A stretch of 64,000 nt of DNA, taken from Diadophis punctatus similis (taxonomy: Eukaryota > Chordata > Lepidosauria > Squamata > Dipsadidae). The DNA lies in the NCBI GenBank assembly GCA_023053685.1, contig JALIGW010000022.1:755501-819500 (forward strand), read 5' to 3'. This document shows positions 39,368-51,127 of this stretch, in pieces. The number at the start of each line of letters is the position of its first letter. Within the stretch, counting starts at the first letter, position 1. A model generated the notes under the pieces. That model searched no databases and was not told the origin of the DNA. It was given only the letters and a program-made list of their open reading frames with translations. Both the position numbers and the translations under genes were made by a program.

Positions 39368-40049
39368 GCCTCCAGGCTGGAAGGTCTGAGAAGGCATCGT
39401 GGCCCCCTTCTGGTCCAGACAGCTGGCCAGGATTTCACCTTCTGAGCTCCAGCAGCTTCAACTGAAAAATGACACTGTTTATTCTCTGGTGGTTTGCATG
39501 ACCCCAAACGTGAGCCCGGCTACAGAGGGGGTCAAAGATGGAGACCTTGACCCATGGAGAAAAAGGAGGAGGGGCTTCAGTGATGGGGCTACAGCTGCCC
39601 TCTTGATGACCCCCTGTACTTGTCCGTCTGCCCAGCCTGAATTTAGGGTTAGCTTGAGAGAGAAATAATGTTTTCATGTCCTTTGTGCAAACTGTCCCTA
39701 CTTAACACTGATAAGAATGGGCTTTCTGCCTGCAGGGCTCACATCTTCTGCTGCAAGGCATGCAAATTTCTCTCTCTCTTTAATCCACTTCTTGCCTTCT
39801 CTTCCTCCCAAGCAGCTCTTTTAACACTGTTAGAATTGAGGACTTGATTCAGCTCTAATGTGTAATGAGGAGCTAAAAGGATCTTGGTTGCAGAACTGCG
39901 TAGGGTGCAGTGTCTCGCTGTGAATTTTTCTGAAGGGCTTTAAGATGCTTTCTCTAATGCTCTGCTCTCCAGAGATTCTTTTGGTATAACTCCCATCATT
40001 ATCAGACAGCTAATGGCAAATTAGGGATTGTAACCTAAAGCTCTAGAGC

Positions 40050-40192
40050 AGAGGTCTTCAAACTTGGCAACTTTAAGACTTGTGGACTTCAATTCCTAGA
40101 ATTCTTCAGCCAGCATAGTTGGCTGGAGAATTCTGGGAGTTGAAGTCCACAAGTCTTAGAGTTGCCAAGTTTGAAGACCTCTGCTCTAGAGG
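40050..40192. repeat. Family B palindromic repeat, near-perfect
   Basis: CAGAGGTCTTCAAACTTGGC to AATTCTTCAGCCAGC, then GGCTGGAGAATTCTGGGAGT to GCCAAGTTTGAAGACCTCTG. The arms match over nearly their whole length, so the element is a long hairpin. It lies in the presumed ACP7 3' UTR. Confidence 0.85.
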
Positions 40193-40296
40193 ATGGTGGA
40201 GCGGCCAAGGGTTATGGATACCCACAAATTTATGGGATGCTGATCTTTACTGTAGCATTAAAGACAAGCGTGATTTTGAAGCAAATAATTACTTGA

Positions 40297-40315
40297 AATA
40301 AAAGTCAGAAATAAA
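40297..40315 (+). terminator. ACP7 polyadenylation signals (two AATAAA)
   Basis: AATAAA occurs at 40297-40302 and again at 40310-40315, about 930 bp after the ACP7 stop. If used, the 3' UTR includes the full palindromic family B element at 40050-40192, which would form a long hairpin in the mRNA. Confidence 0.5.
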
Positions 40316-40989
40316 GGGAGACAAGAAAAAAGTATTTATTTTTAAACCGGACTTCTCAGATGGTTATTTTTATAAATTTCTGCCATTCCATGTAGAATGG
40401 AATTTGCAATTTGGAAAACGATCGGTTGTGCTTTTTAATGGAAACGGGTTATTGGCGGAAGGAGCAGGGCCGGCTCACGCAGGGCACCTCAGTGAAATAC
40501 ACAAATGGGCATCTCTTACAAAACCTTGCAAACGTTCTTCGCTCGCAATGGGGGAGAAGGGCAGAATGATGCAGGGCTGGGAGAGCTTTTTCCCCAGAGA
40601 AGGGTGGCTGCACTCTGCATGACCTGTTCTGATGGTTCTTCCAAAGGGTGCAAGCGGGGGGATCCTGGGCCAGCCCTGCCTGGGTGATGAAGCTGGGCGG
40701 GGGTGATTTTCCTACTTGGTGATCGGATGGGAGACCATGTGGAGATCCAGAGGCCGAGAAGAACTGGAAGGAGCCAGGCCAAACCTTCTCCGTTGCTGCC
40801 CAGTAGACTGGGTGAGCCAGGCACGAGATCCCCGTTTTACCTCCAGGAATTGCCAGCTGGGGCTCCTTTGAACCCGGGACGTTCTGCGGGTTCTTGCTTC
40901 ACAGAGGGTGAGGAGCAGCTCAAGGGCGGCTTGGCTCAGCAGCGGCTGCCAGCCAAGTGATTGAGCCTCCCCTCCCGTGGTAGTCTACC

Positions 40990-41055
40990 CCAGGGATCTC
41001 CAACCTTGGCAACTTTAAGACTTCTGGACTTCAACTCCCAGAATTCTTCAGCCGC
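40990..41055 (+). repeat. Family B half-element
   Basis: AGGGATCTCCAACCTTGGCA to CCCAGAATTCTTCAGCC, upstream of the presumed PAK4 promoter. Confidence 0.65.
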
Positions 41056-41196
41056 CTAGCTGCACACCTGCAACCTGGGCCAGGTAAGATTCCAGATGTG
41101 CCAGGATTCTTGTTCATGCAGTTGGGGAGAATCGCAAGGGTTGGGGCCACACAAGACCTCCCTGGGCAGAGGGAAGCCCCTCCTAGCCTACAGCTC

Positions 41197-41262
41197 AGGG
41201 GTCTCCAAATTTGGCAACTTAAGTCTTGCAGACTTCAACTCCCAGAATCCCCCGGCAGCCGC
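41197..41262 (+). repeat. Family B half-element at the edge of the PAK4 CpG block
   Basis: AGGGGTCTCCAAATTTGGCA to GACTTCAACTCCCAGAATCC. Confidence 0.65.
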
Positions 41263-41900
41263 GACCGCAGCAAAGAGGCGAAAATGCCCCGAAGCGCCGC
41301 CTCTCTGCGCCCAGCTCAATCAGGGCGGCGCGCGGGAACGCCTCCCGTCTATCAATGACCGCCGCCCAGCCATTCGCCCTCCTGCCCCGCCCCTCTCCCT
41401 TTCGACCAATAGCAAGCGAGTGCTAGAGCGCTCCGGCCCGGCGTTGCCTAATCGGAAGCGAACCCTCCTCTTTCCTGCCGCCTCGCGGGGCGGGGCACTC
41501 TGTCGCCAGGCGACGGGGAGGCGCTTGTCCCCGGATGTTGCCCGGCCGCGGCTTGGCCGGCTCCCAAAATGGCGTCGTCGTCCTCCTGCTCGTGAACCGC
41601 ACCGGGACCGGCCTGCGCGGTGGCGGCGGCAGCTGTTGAAGACCGACCGGCGGTGCCACCACCGAGGGGGAGGCGGGCTAGCAGGTGGGTGAGCGAGCAA
41701 GCGCAGCGGCGGATGGCCGGGGGTCCTTCTGTGGGGCAGCCCCTCGCCTGAGGGCGCCCCCCCCTGAGTCTGGACCGAAGCAGGCGCCCCTTTGGGAGGG
41801 CCTCGGGCCTCGGCGGCCCGGTCAGCCCCCTCGCCTTTGGCCCGGGTTGAAGGGCAGGGGGTGGATGGGGGACCACGCGGAGATGCCCGAGCGGTGCAAA
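41230..41900 (+). promoter_or_regulatory. PAK4: CpG-island promoter and presumed non-coding exon 1 of PAK4
   Basis: This is a CpG-dense block downstream of ACP7 with a CCAAT box at 41406-41410 and an AAAATGGCGTC motif at 41566 that resembles a YY1 site. A good donor (GCAG followed by GTGGGT) follows position 41684. A short open frame, ATG at 41569 to TGA at 41595 (eight codons, MASSSSCS), would be an upstream ORF if transcribed. Assignment to PAK4 rests only on conserved order with human 19q13.2 (FBXO27, ACP7, PAK4). No PAK4 coding exon was found up to 64000, so the remainder would be a long 5' UTR intron. Confidence 0.42.
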
Positions 41901-42006
41901 CCGCCCCGGGAAACCTCGCCTGGGTGGTTATCCTTAGGGGGCTTTGGGCGTGAAGCCTCAAGGGAGGCTTGGAGAGTTTGGGGCTGGGGAGAAGCTGCTT
42001 TGTGGT

Positions 42007-42371
42007 ATAGAGGCTCCTCGACTTACAACCGTTCGTTTAGTGACCATTCCAAGTTACAACGGCCCTGACAAAAGTGACTTGTGACCGTCTTTCACAGCCT
42101 TCATTCATGCTCCCTTAATCAAAATTCAGACTCTTGGTGACTATCTCATACTTACAACGGTCGCAGTGTCCCAGAGTCACATGGTCCCCTTTTGCGACCT
42201 TCTGACAAGCAAAGTCAATGGGGAAGCCGGATTCACTTAACCAACTGCAAGGATTGACTTAACCACCGTGGCAAGAAAGGTCGTAAGATGGGGCAAAATT
42301 CGCTTAGCAGCTGTCTCGCTTAGCAGCAGAAATTTTGGGTTCAATTGTGGTCGTAAGTCGAGGACAATCTG
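42007..42371 (-). mobile_element. Family A element, full copy
   Basis: GAGGCTCCTCGACTTACAAC to TGGTCGTAAGTCGAGGACAA, inverse to 3468. Confidence 0.75.
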
Positions 42372-42619
42372 TATATTGCCTTTGACCAGGTGTGGCATGT
42401 GGGGAGGAGATCTGGGCAGGTGCCTTTTTTTTCAGGTGGATTCCTGTGGAGCCGGCTTTTCTCAGCCCCGAGCCTCAGGCAGGGTTCAGGGCTTTGCTTT
42501 AATCACTCTCTGGGCCTTGAGCAAAAGCGGTTGAAACCCCCAAAGTTTCCACTTTTGTTTGACATTTCTGCCATTTCCTTTTTTGTTTGTTTGTTTGTTT
42601 ATATTATATTTTTAAAACA

Positions 42620-42706
42620 AATTAACTGTTTGTAAACTGCCCAGAGTCACTGGGAGTAAGATGGCATACATTATAAATTTACATTATTTAAATTTAAATA
42701 ATTAAA
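42620..42706 (+). mobile_element. SINE/LINE 3' tail fragment
   Basis: AAACTGCCCAGAGTCACTGG then ATGGCATACATTATAAATTT, a decayed version of the CGCCCAGAGTC...GGCGGTATATAAAT tail. Similar tails occur at 60205-60290 and 61752-61825. Confidence 0.5.
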
Positions 42707-43075
42707 CAGTTGCAGGAATTGGGTATGTCTAGTCTAAGGAAGAGAAGGAGAAGGGTTGACATGATAGCAGTCTTCCAATATTTGAGGGGCTGCCACAAAG
42801 TAGCGGGGGGGGGGTTTCAACTTATTTTCCAAAGCACCTGAAGGCAGAACAAGAAACAACCAAGGAGAGAAGCAACCTGGAATTAAGGAGAAATTTCCTG
42901 ATAGGGAGAACAATTAATCAGTGGAACTGCTTGCCTCCAGAATTTGTGGGTGTTCCAACACTGGAGGCTTTTAAGAAGAGACTGGACACCCATTTGTCTG
43001 AAATGGTATCTGGGCTCCTGCTTGTGCAGGGAGTTGGACTAGAAGACCTCTAAGTTCTCTTCCAGTTCTGTATTC
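42707..43075 (+). mobile_element. CR1 LINE 3' end
   Basis: GTTGCAGGAATTGGGTATGT, CTTCCAATATTTGAGGGGCT, GAGAACAATTAATCAGTGGA, GTTGGACTAGAAGACCTCTA. Presumed PAK4 intron. Confidence 0.8.
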
Positions 43076-45282
43076 AGATTTTCACAGGTGGATAAGGGGC
43101 TTAGTCCAATCCTTTTTATTTGGGGGAGGGGGCTGTTCCTAGGTGAGATAAGCCTGCTTTTACAAAATGCCCACCACCATCCCTTTGACCTGTTTAGCTT
43201 CTCTCTGTCCTATGCAAGCTGACAAGATCGTTAGTCTGTAAGCCTCTTTCAAGAATTTACTTTTAGCTCACAGGTTTGAAATGAATCCATCATATTGATA
43301 AACTGCAAACTCGGTTTCTGATTGTAAAGAAAACAGCACTATTAATGCCTGGCAGATAATCCTGCCTCTCTGTAGATGAGAGAATTTAAGGGCTGGAGAA
43401 GCTCAGCTTCTACCCTTTATAAGCCTCAGTGTCCGAAAGAACTCTACTAAAGTGATTTATGGAATGTAGCTAGCTGATATGTTGACTTGCATAAAAGATT
43501 TTATTCTAGAAAAAGACATCTGAGTGTTTGAAAGTCTATTTTACATCATTTTGTGGACAGCTGTACTTTATATTTAAATGCTTCTAGATTTTGTGACTCT
43601 ATAAATGTAATTTGAGAATACTTTGGCAGGTAAAAGTCTTGGAAGAAAAAGATTAGATTTAGAACATGAATGGCGGAGGTGATCTGTTTCAGGATGAGCC
43701 CAGAGAAAGATTTTGGCACCTGTAAGTAGGACACGCCCTGCTGCTTATCGTACATTGGTGTAGGCTCCATATATCGGTGTGGTATATTAGTGTAGGGTCA
43801 CTTTCATAGTTAAGGGTCATTTGTCTGCTTGAAGTTGTGAGTTGCAACTTCCGTATTTGCTAATAAGGAATTTCGGGATATCTTGGTCGTATACCGATGC
43901 TTGTTTGAGAAATTGTTCTGAATTTTATGTTCCAAAGAGGCCAATGCCATTTTTTTTATTATATACGAGGTGAGTCAAACATTTGTTTATAAAGATCGGT
44001 ATAAAGACAAGTTTTGTCTTGCCAGAAGGTTATTGTTTCTCAGCTCTTTCAGCCTCTGGTTTATCCCTTGAACATGTCGACAAAAACAACTTGAATGCAG
44101 AGGTTTGCATCCCAGGATAATCAATCATACCGATAGCTTCAGAAGCCCTTCAAAATGTTTCAGAAAATGAGCAGTGTAGCTACAAACTGGTCTCTGGTTG
44201 TTGGCTTTATTTTGATGAGATGATTTGTGTTGAGTTCCATTGCAAACTTGGAATCACTTCAAAAGAAACCAGGCTCTCTCTTCAAGAAAACAAGGAAAAG
44301 AAAGGCCAGAGAAGCAGAAGATTAAACAGTTACTATATTTGGAAAGTTTTGAGAGGAGATAGGAGGTACTGTTGCCAGCTTGTGCTTACTGCATTTATAT
44401 ACAGAAGAACACTCATTTGGCACTTTGTTTGTTTCTCTCAGAACCAAGAGTTCTTTCCTGTTAAAAGTTAGAAACATGTTGCTTCATTTTTTACAAAAGA
44501 GTTAGAACTTTTGGTCCATTGGTCAAACTTGTTTCAAATGAGACTTTTTCAGAAATCTTCAGGTTCAGATTTAGGGAGCCTGGTGGGGAAGAGACCCCAT
44601 CTGGTCAGCTTGGAAAAACGCTTCCAGGATGAAAAAGTCAATATGGGACATTCTGACAGTCATCAAGGATATACTTTGCTTTTGCTAATGAAAACATTAC
44701 TTAATCCACGCTGTGTCTTAAAAAAAAGAGTTCTGATAAGAGAGCAAACCTGCTAGTTGCCAAATATGTTGTTCTTTGAGTCTTGAATCTGTGGATGAGG
44801 ATTTGAAAAACACTGGAGCATAATTCAGTGGCGAGACAGACCTACCTACATGGTGTACGTCAAATATTACCAAGTTTTGTCTTGGATTAGAAAACATCCC
44901 CCCCCCCTAAAGTATTTTCTAAATGCCTTTGTTCTGCATTTATCTGCAAAGACTGGAAATTGTTTTTACAAATCTTTCAGGAGGGGATCCTGGTTCTTTT
45001 ATCATAATAACCAAGTCCCTTCTCCACTTAGGGCCAGCCAGAAGATGGCAAGCAGGAGCTTTCTTGCTGCCTTATTCCAAATCCTGGGAAGAGTCTGATT
45101 ATGTAAGGCAGTCAAAACCATTCTCTCTGAATGGTGGAGGGTGATATGGAGGGTTTGTCAATGAATGAAAAGAGCAAGCAAGGGGGTAGGTCTGCTTAGG
45201 TGCATGCGATTATCTGGGCCCTAAATAAAGTTGAATATTAATACCAAAAACATTCTATTCCGGAACTCTTCGTTCTCTATTC

Positions 45283-45398
45283 CAGTGTTCCTCAACCACT
45301 GGCAGTGTGAAGATGTGCAGACTTCAACTCCAGACTTCCCCAGCGAGCATAGTTGAAGTCCAGACATCTTCAAACTGCCAAGGTTGAGAAACACTGCT
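45283..45398. repeat. Family B palindromic repeat variant
   Basis: CAGTGTTCCTCAACCACTGG, GACTTCAACTCCAGACTTCC and the inverse TGCCAAGGTTGAGAAACACT. Confidence 0.65.
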
Positions 45399-46621
45399 CT
45401 ATTCTGTTTAAATAAATCCACCACTCCTGTTTATTTTATAATAGTAAAATTACCTAAATCAAAAACTTAAGACTCTGACTCTTTCTGATTATAGGCTTTA
45501 AAAATAGTGTACAGGTGTACGTAAAGGCAGGGGCAAATAGCAGAAATTGTAGATTGCCATCAGCTTTATTTTTGTTAAATTGGAGGAGACAGGACAATTT
45601 TTGCACTTGAGTGTGTTTTGAGATACACTCTGTTATTTCCACATGTATGACAGTAATAGGTTGTCTACAGTGATTGGCATTCTGGATTGACAGATTTGAC
45701 TGCAGGGATCTTTAAAAAGAGATCATATAAGGCTGATCCAAGAAGGAGCATTTAATGGAACAGAAATGGATGTAGATTTAACTTCAGCTCTGCTGATCCC
45801 CAGACTGCTGGCTAAAAGATTTCAGGTAGGGGAGTTTTTTCTGCCTGCTGCCCTCTAATTCTTCAATTGTGAAACTGCATCCAGCCCCCTCTGGTTCTCG
45901 CAGGTGTTACCCATAGAAGTGGAATAAGAGAAGAGAGTGTAGGTCATTGAGGAAAAATCCCCACGATAGATTTCAGAAGACAAGCGGAGGGAGAAATGTG
46001 ACGCTGCAGTGTCTCTGCTAATCTTTCCAAACCTTTCCGAAGCTTCTCGACTTTTCTCCCTCTTATGAAAAAGAAGTTGAAGCCTGAGTGGGAGAAAGAG
46101 AAAGGGAAGGCATTTTAAGCCTGAAGGGAGGTGTTTTTTTCCCCACTGTTCTAAATTTGAGCATTTGTGGAGCATGAAAGAAGGAATAAAATTGCCTGCT
46201 GTATCTGCTCCTCCTATATAACTGTAATGATATATATTGGAACTAAGCCTCCGGCATAAGAAAAAGGAATTTTCTTCTAAATGCTGCAGGCTTGGGATAA
46301 TGCTGCTAGAATTTTTCTTGCATTTAAAATACTGGGCTTCGTCTTTGAAACACCGGTTAAAAAAAAACGTTTTTGTAAAAAGGAAAAAAGAGGCTCTGGT
46401 AAGGAATCCTAACTGCCAATCACATTCAAATGTAAGCTGATGTGTGACTGAAGTTTCAAGTGCCTCTGCCTCCTGGTTATACCATTCAGGGGGTGGGTGG
46501 CATGTTAGATTTTTTTTTTTGCCCACATGTCAGGCAGGTTGGCAGGTCCACGCCAGAGTGGCCTTTTGGGTCTCTGCTTTGCCTGGAAGGAGCAGAGGAC
46601 AAAACGTTTGGGAACCTCGCT

Positions 46622-46682
46622 GGCTCAGGAATTCTGGGAGTTGAAGTCCACAAGTCATAAAAGGGCCATCGTTCCCCAACTC
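46622..46682 (-). repeat. Family B half-element
   Basis: CAGGAATTCTGGGAGTTGAA then GTCCACAAGTCATAAA. Confidence 0.6.
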
Positions 46683-49078
46683 TGTTGGGAACAGTCTGTG
46701 AACTGCTTAAGAAGGGAAGCTGTGTCCTTGGGAGAAGTGCGGATGAGCAGACAGCAAGGTAGGCCCTCAGCCTCTTTGCACCTGCTTTACCAGGGAGCGA
46801 ACTGGCACTTCCCAGGTGCAGGTGCCCGTTGGAGCTGGCCTGGTGCCACGGCTGCTGAGCAAAAAGTTCATGAATAACATCGGGAGCTTCTCCTGGGACA
46901 AAGTAAAGCCTGCTTAAACAATTTTAAGTAATGGCTCTGCTCCCTGCTAATGAAAATTAGCAGCAAGGCGGCGATTTCTGTCCCATTTTGCTCCTCTTCC
47001 ACCCACCCCATCATCCCACATGTGTGTTTAGGGGAGAGACTACTCTGTAATTCTAGTAATGATGTAAAGAAGTAATTAAGGGTCTTGCTCAGTTAGCTTG
47101 CAGCTTAATTACCACCAGAGTAATTATTTGGCAAAGCAGTGTTGCTGCTGCCACCAGCCCTTTGACGGGATTACTCTCTGCTGGGAGGAGGAGGAGGAGG
47201 CGGGCTGAAAGGCCCCACCTGGCTGCAGCTTCTGAGGGGCATGAAGGGTCTGCTGAGCGCCCTCCAGGGCTCCAGAACCTTCCAGGGGAGACAGCAGCCG
47301 AGAGGCCTTCGGGCTCTTGAGCTGCATGTAAGGATCCCTGGTTTCATTTGGGTTTAAGGGGGCACCAGGCGATTTCTGAGGACCTCCAGCTTTGGGGGAG
47401 TCTGCGGCGTCCTCGGGGGCAGAGAATGAAGGTTGTCGGGATCAACCTTTGGCCGTTTTGGGGAGGCCGCTGCCTAAAACCTCAGCTGCTGTCGGTCAGT
47501 TGAAGCTGAGCTGGACTAAATGGGCCACTGGTCTTATGTCTATTTCTCCACCACGTAACCTGGGTTGTTCTACTGCTGTGGTATGGGCTGAATGCCACTC
47601 ACAGCTTGGGATGCGATACAAAGGCAAGTGCTTTAATTGTTCTTTTCTATTGGAATTTTTGGTTTGATTTCCGGAATTGAGACCCTGAGGCTGAGGAAGA
47701 CGAACCCTGAGCTAGGAGGCACAAGCTCTGCGAGACGAAGGGGTGAATTGTATTGGAAGCGTTAGAGTGTTACGCACTCCAGCTGGTGTGTCTGTGGCTT
47801 TCATGTCCCCAATTGGGAGGAACGGGAGCTGAGTGTCTTGGATCCCTCTGCATTCCTGGCATGCCTTCCTTATCTCCTGTCTCCAGGGCCCGTCTTCTCC
47901 AGGCACTGCCTGCAGCCACATTAACCAGGCCTGCTTGCATCTCGAGAGCGGCTGGTTTCTTGCAGCTTTGCTGAGGTGTGTGTGTGCGTGCGTGCGTGTG
48001 CTGATGGCCCGTTTTGGCCTCCTGGGAAAGTGAAGGGCAGGGAGAATTGAAGCCAGGAGGCTGCCTGGCCCTGGACATGAGAAGTGCCCAAGTGTGCACC
48101 CACCGGGTCTCTGCTTTGTGAGGTTTGCACATTCTCTGAAGAGCCTTCTCAGTTATTCTTTCTGTGGCTGCTTATTGTTTCCGAGGGGGTCTGAGCTTCT
48201 TCATCCTTCGGGACCCCCCAGCAGCTTTAGTGGAGCTGGCTTTCTGGGTCAGATGAGGAGGAAGGTGAAGACGGATTGAGCTGGGGGCTTGGAGGAAAGC
48301 TGCCCAAGGGATTTGGCCGCTGTTCATTTCTATAAGAAGTGTGTAGCTCTAGCAGTGGTAGCTGTCCCCAGGCCTGACCCTGCCTCTTGTCCCCCCCCCC
48401 CCCAATATGGAACGATGGTATGCCAGCAGAGGTGTGAGTGAGCGGAGCTCAGATAAGCCCTTCGTGATGGAGGGAGACCACCGTCTGGAAGGGGCTGCGA
48501 TGGTTGTGATCCTTCATACAAGGAGCAGGTGTGACTGTCAAGTGTATCTTTGTGATAAGGAGTGAAGGTGGTTAGGAAGATCTGTGAAGCTTTGCTCTCT
48601 GCTCATTAATGTCACAGGGAAGTTTTTATCTCTTATTTCCTTAAAGCTCCTTAAAAACAGGGATGCTAGAAGGAGGCTGCATACAATTAAGCACACATGG
48701 AGGAAAGTGGAAAGTGTGTGGAAACAATTCTCCTTGGATAAATATAAAACGGATTTCAGCCAAGGTCTTAAGGAGGACAGAATCTTTTAAAAGCTGTGAA
48801 GTAAGCAGGCTTTCCAGTTCTTGTGAACTCTGGGCACCTGCTGCCCCCCAAGAGCCTTTGGAGAATTTTCTGTATGTCTTGATGAGACGGAAAGGAAAGC
48901 AAAGGATTACCTGGTCATATCACTTTCACTTGTATTTTAAATTAATTGTTGGTAGGTCGGTTTTTCATGAGGAATTCTGAGATTTTCCAGAGAAGGGTCC
49001 GCAAATGTTTCAAAATGGTTAGAATCACAGTCTTGTTTGACACACACGCTGTTTCCCCTTGCTTTATCTAATAGAGGA

Positions 49079-49148
49079 AGGGTCTCCAAACTCAGCAACT
49101 TTAAGACTTGTGGACTCCAACTCCCAGAATTCCTCAGCCAGCATGGAA
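49079..49148 (+). repeat. Family B half-element
   Basis: AGGGTCTCCAAACTCAGCAA to CTCCCAGAATTCCTCAGCCA. Confidence 0.65.
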
Positions 49149-49999
49149 AAGGTGTCTCAAGGTGGTGGTTGGATACACAAATAACAATGTCTGCACATTT
49201 GCAATACAACTTGTGAAAACCCACATCTTGAGTTCGGAGCTATTTCCATGACTCCATATTATTTTTATGTTAGAATTAAACTTGCTGGTATGCAGGTGTC
49301 CGTCTTGACAACCATTGCGTTTGACTGACTATGATCAGGTTGGCCCACTAGAAGCAATGATTGTACAGCAAAGGAGGCATGAAAATTGCTAGAAAGTACC
49401 ATACATTAATCTTCGGTGGTGTGTGTATGTGTCTCTGAATAACGGGGGCAAAAGGACATTTTCTGAACTTTATTCCCTGCCCGTCTCTTTCTGGGCCTTG
49501 CAATTACTTTATTGTCAGGTAAGATGTCTTTGCTTCTGTGATGGATTAAATGCCATTACAGACACACAGCTGGAGACAAGAACTCAGGTTCCATTTCACA
49601 ATCATATTAAACGCTTTGAAAACCGTAGTGATCCGGCTAATATCTTTTGGGGGGCAGAATCTTCCCTCGGAGGTGGGCAGAAGTAGACCGTCATCCTGCG
49701 CATGGTCCAATATACGGATAGACTTTTCAAAAGACAATTAATGCTAGCGGTAAGCTCTGCTGCCAGATTGCATTACCGTCATCATTACTCCAAATTCCTT
49801 TTGGAGGCCACTGGATTATCGGCAAGTGAAGAGGAATTTTCAGCTGCTATGTGACCGCTTTAATACTTCGACCTCACTGCCATTGGGGATGGCACTTGTA
49901 TTTGCAGGGGGGGGGGAGATAGAAGTGGACTCTTTTGTCTGTCTGACCTTGGATCCTCCTTGGATGTAAAAGTTATTCCCAAAATACAGAGTTTCCGAA

Positions 50000-50081
50000 G
50001 CAAAATTCACTTAACAACCGTCTCACTTAGCAACAGAAATTTTGGGTGCAATTATGATTGTAAGTCAAGGACTGCCTGTAC
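50000..50081 (-). mobile_element. Family A element, end fragment
   Basis: AAGCAAAATTCACTTAACAA, TTAGCAACAGAAATTTTGGG and GTAAGTCAAGGACTGCCTGT. Confidence 0.65.
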
Positions 50082-51035
50082 TTTTCCTGTAGGGGACATG
50101 ATGGCTACAATTCCTAATGCTGTTTATTTTCTCTGATACATCTGCATTATTGATTTGGGATTTACGTGTGCTCATTTCCTCAGAAATTATATTACCGATC
50201 TTGAGGTGCTTTTTCCATCACTCAAACCAAGATGGAAATAAAGTCTAAATTTTGTTGTAATTTTCTCTGAAGTTAAACAGCTGTGCATCGCCACTTGTGG
50301 CGACCGTCCTTCTGTGTGGAAAAGGCTGAGGGGTGTGATGGGGTGAGCCCAGCCTTCTGCACCCCGGAATCCCCCAGAAAGCTGAGTTAGCCTTTTAGAC
50401 AGGGTAATGGGCAGGGGCTTTTCTGACATCATTCCTTTCTCGGGGGGGGGGGCAATTATGGGTAGTGGGTGGATCTCCTTGGCTGCACAACAGAAGCCGG
50501 GGAAGTCAACAGCTTATAATTAATCATTTCCCAGGATTTTATTCTGTTACATTTATTTGCCGCCCATCTCACCACAAGGTGACTCTCTCTGCAAATATTT
50601 TGTAGATGTTTGGTCACTTCTGCTGTTTTGCAGGGCAGCCAGGAACTCAGATCTTTTTTTCTTTCTTTTTTTGCCTTTGCAGGTGGAGAACTAATTTTTC
50701 AGACTGCAGTGAATAAGATTCCTAGAAAATCATAGCCCAATATATTTAATTTCACCTCATAATTTAAAGAGCCTAGATTTGTACAAGAATCCTCGCCCTG
50801 CATTTCCAGTTATCTCTGGTGTTTGAGTCCTGGTGTTCCGGGGTCAAGTTAGGCAGAAGTTATTGGTAACATGTAGAAGTCCCTGTGTCTCCCCTCGAGG
50901 CTGAAGTTCTCCTGGGAGGGCTGGCTTCTTTTAAAGGTGGGGCAGGAGGAGAGGATCAATTGGCATGGGCCTTTAAGCCTCTGGATTGCCTATTTCAGGC
51001 TGAATGTCTCTGGAGATCCTGAGTCCTCCAGGCAA

Positions 51036-51127
51036 TGGTTGTCCCAAAGGTGCTTTTTCAAAAGGCAACTGGACTTGCTTGGCTTTTTCCTTGAAGGCAT
51101 TTTGCTTCTCACCCAAGACACGTCTTT
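51036..51127 (+). repeat. Family D inverted-repeat element, single arm
   Basis: Matches the left arm of the element at 547-752 (GTTGTCCCAAAGGTGCTTTT, then a CCTTGAAGGCATTTTGCTTC segment). The second arm is missing or decayed. Confidence 0.6.

Noticed and set aside
43960..44330. Text near 43970 (TATACGAGGTGAGTCAAACA) resembling the end of a mariner-like element, followed by AT-rich sequence
   Set aside because: I could not find a matching inverted end or transposase text, so no element is called.
45855..46526. 223-codon open frame on the minus strand
   Set aside because: No recognisable domain, no start or splice support, and surrounding intron-like sequence; probably chance.
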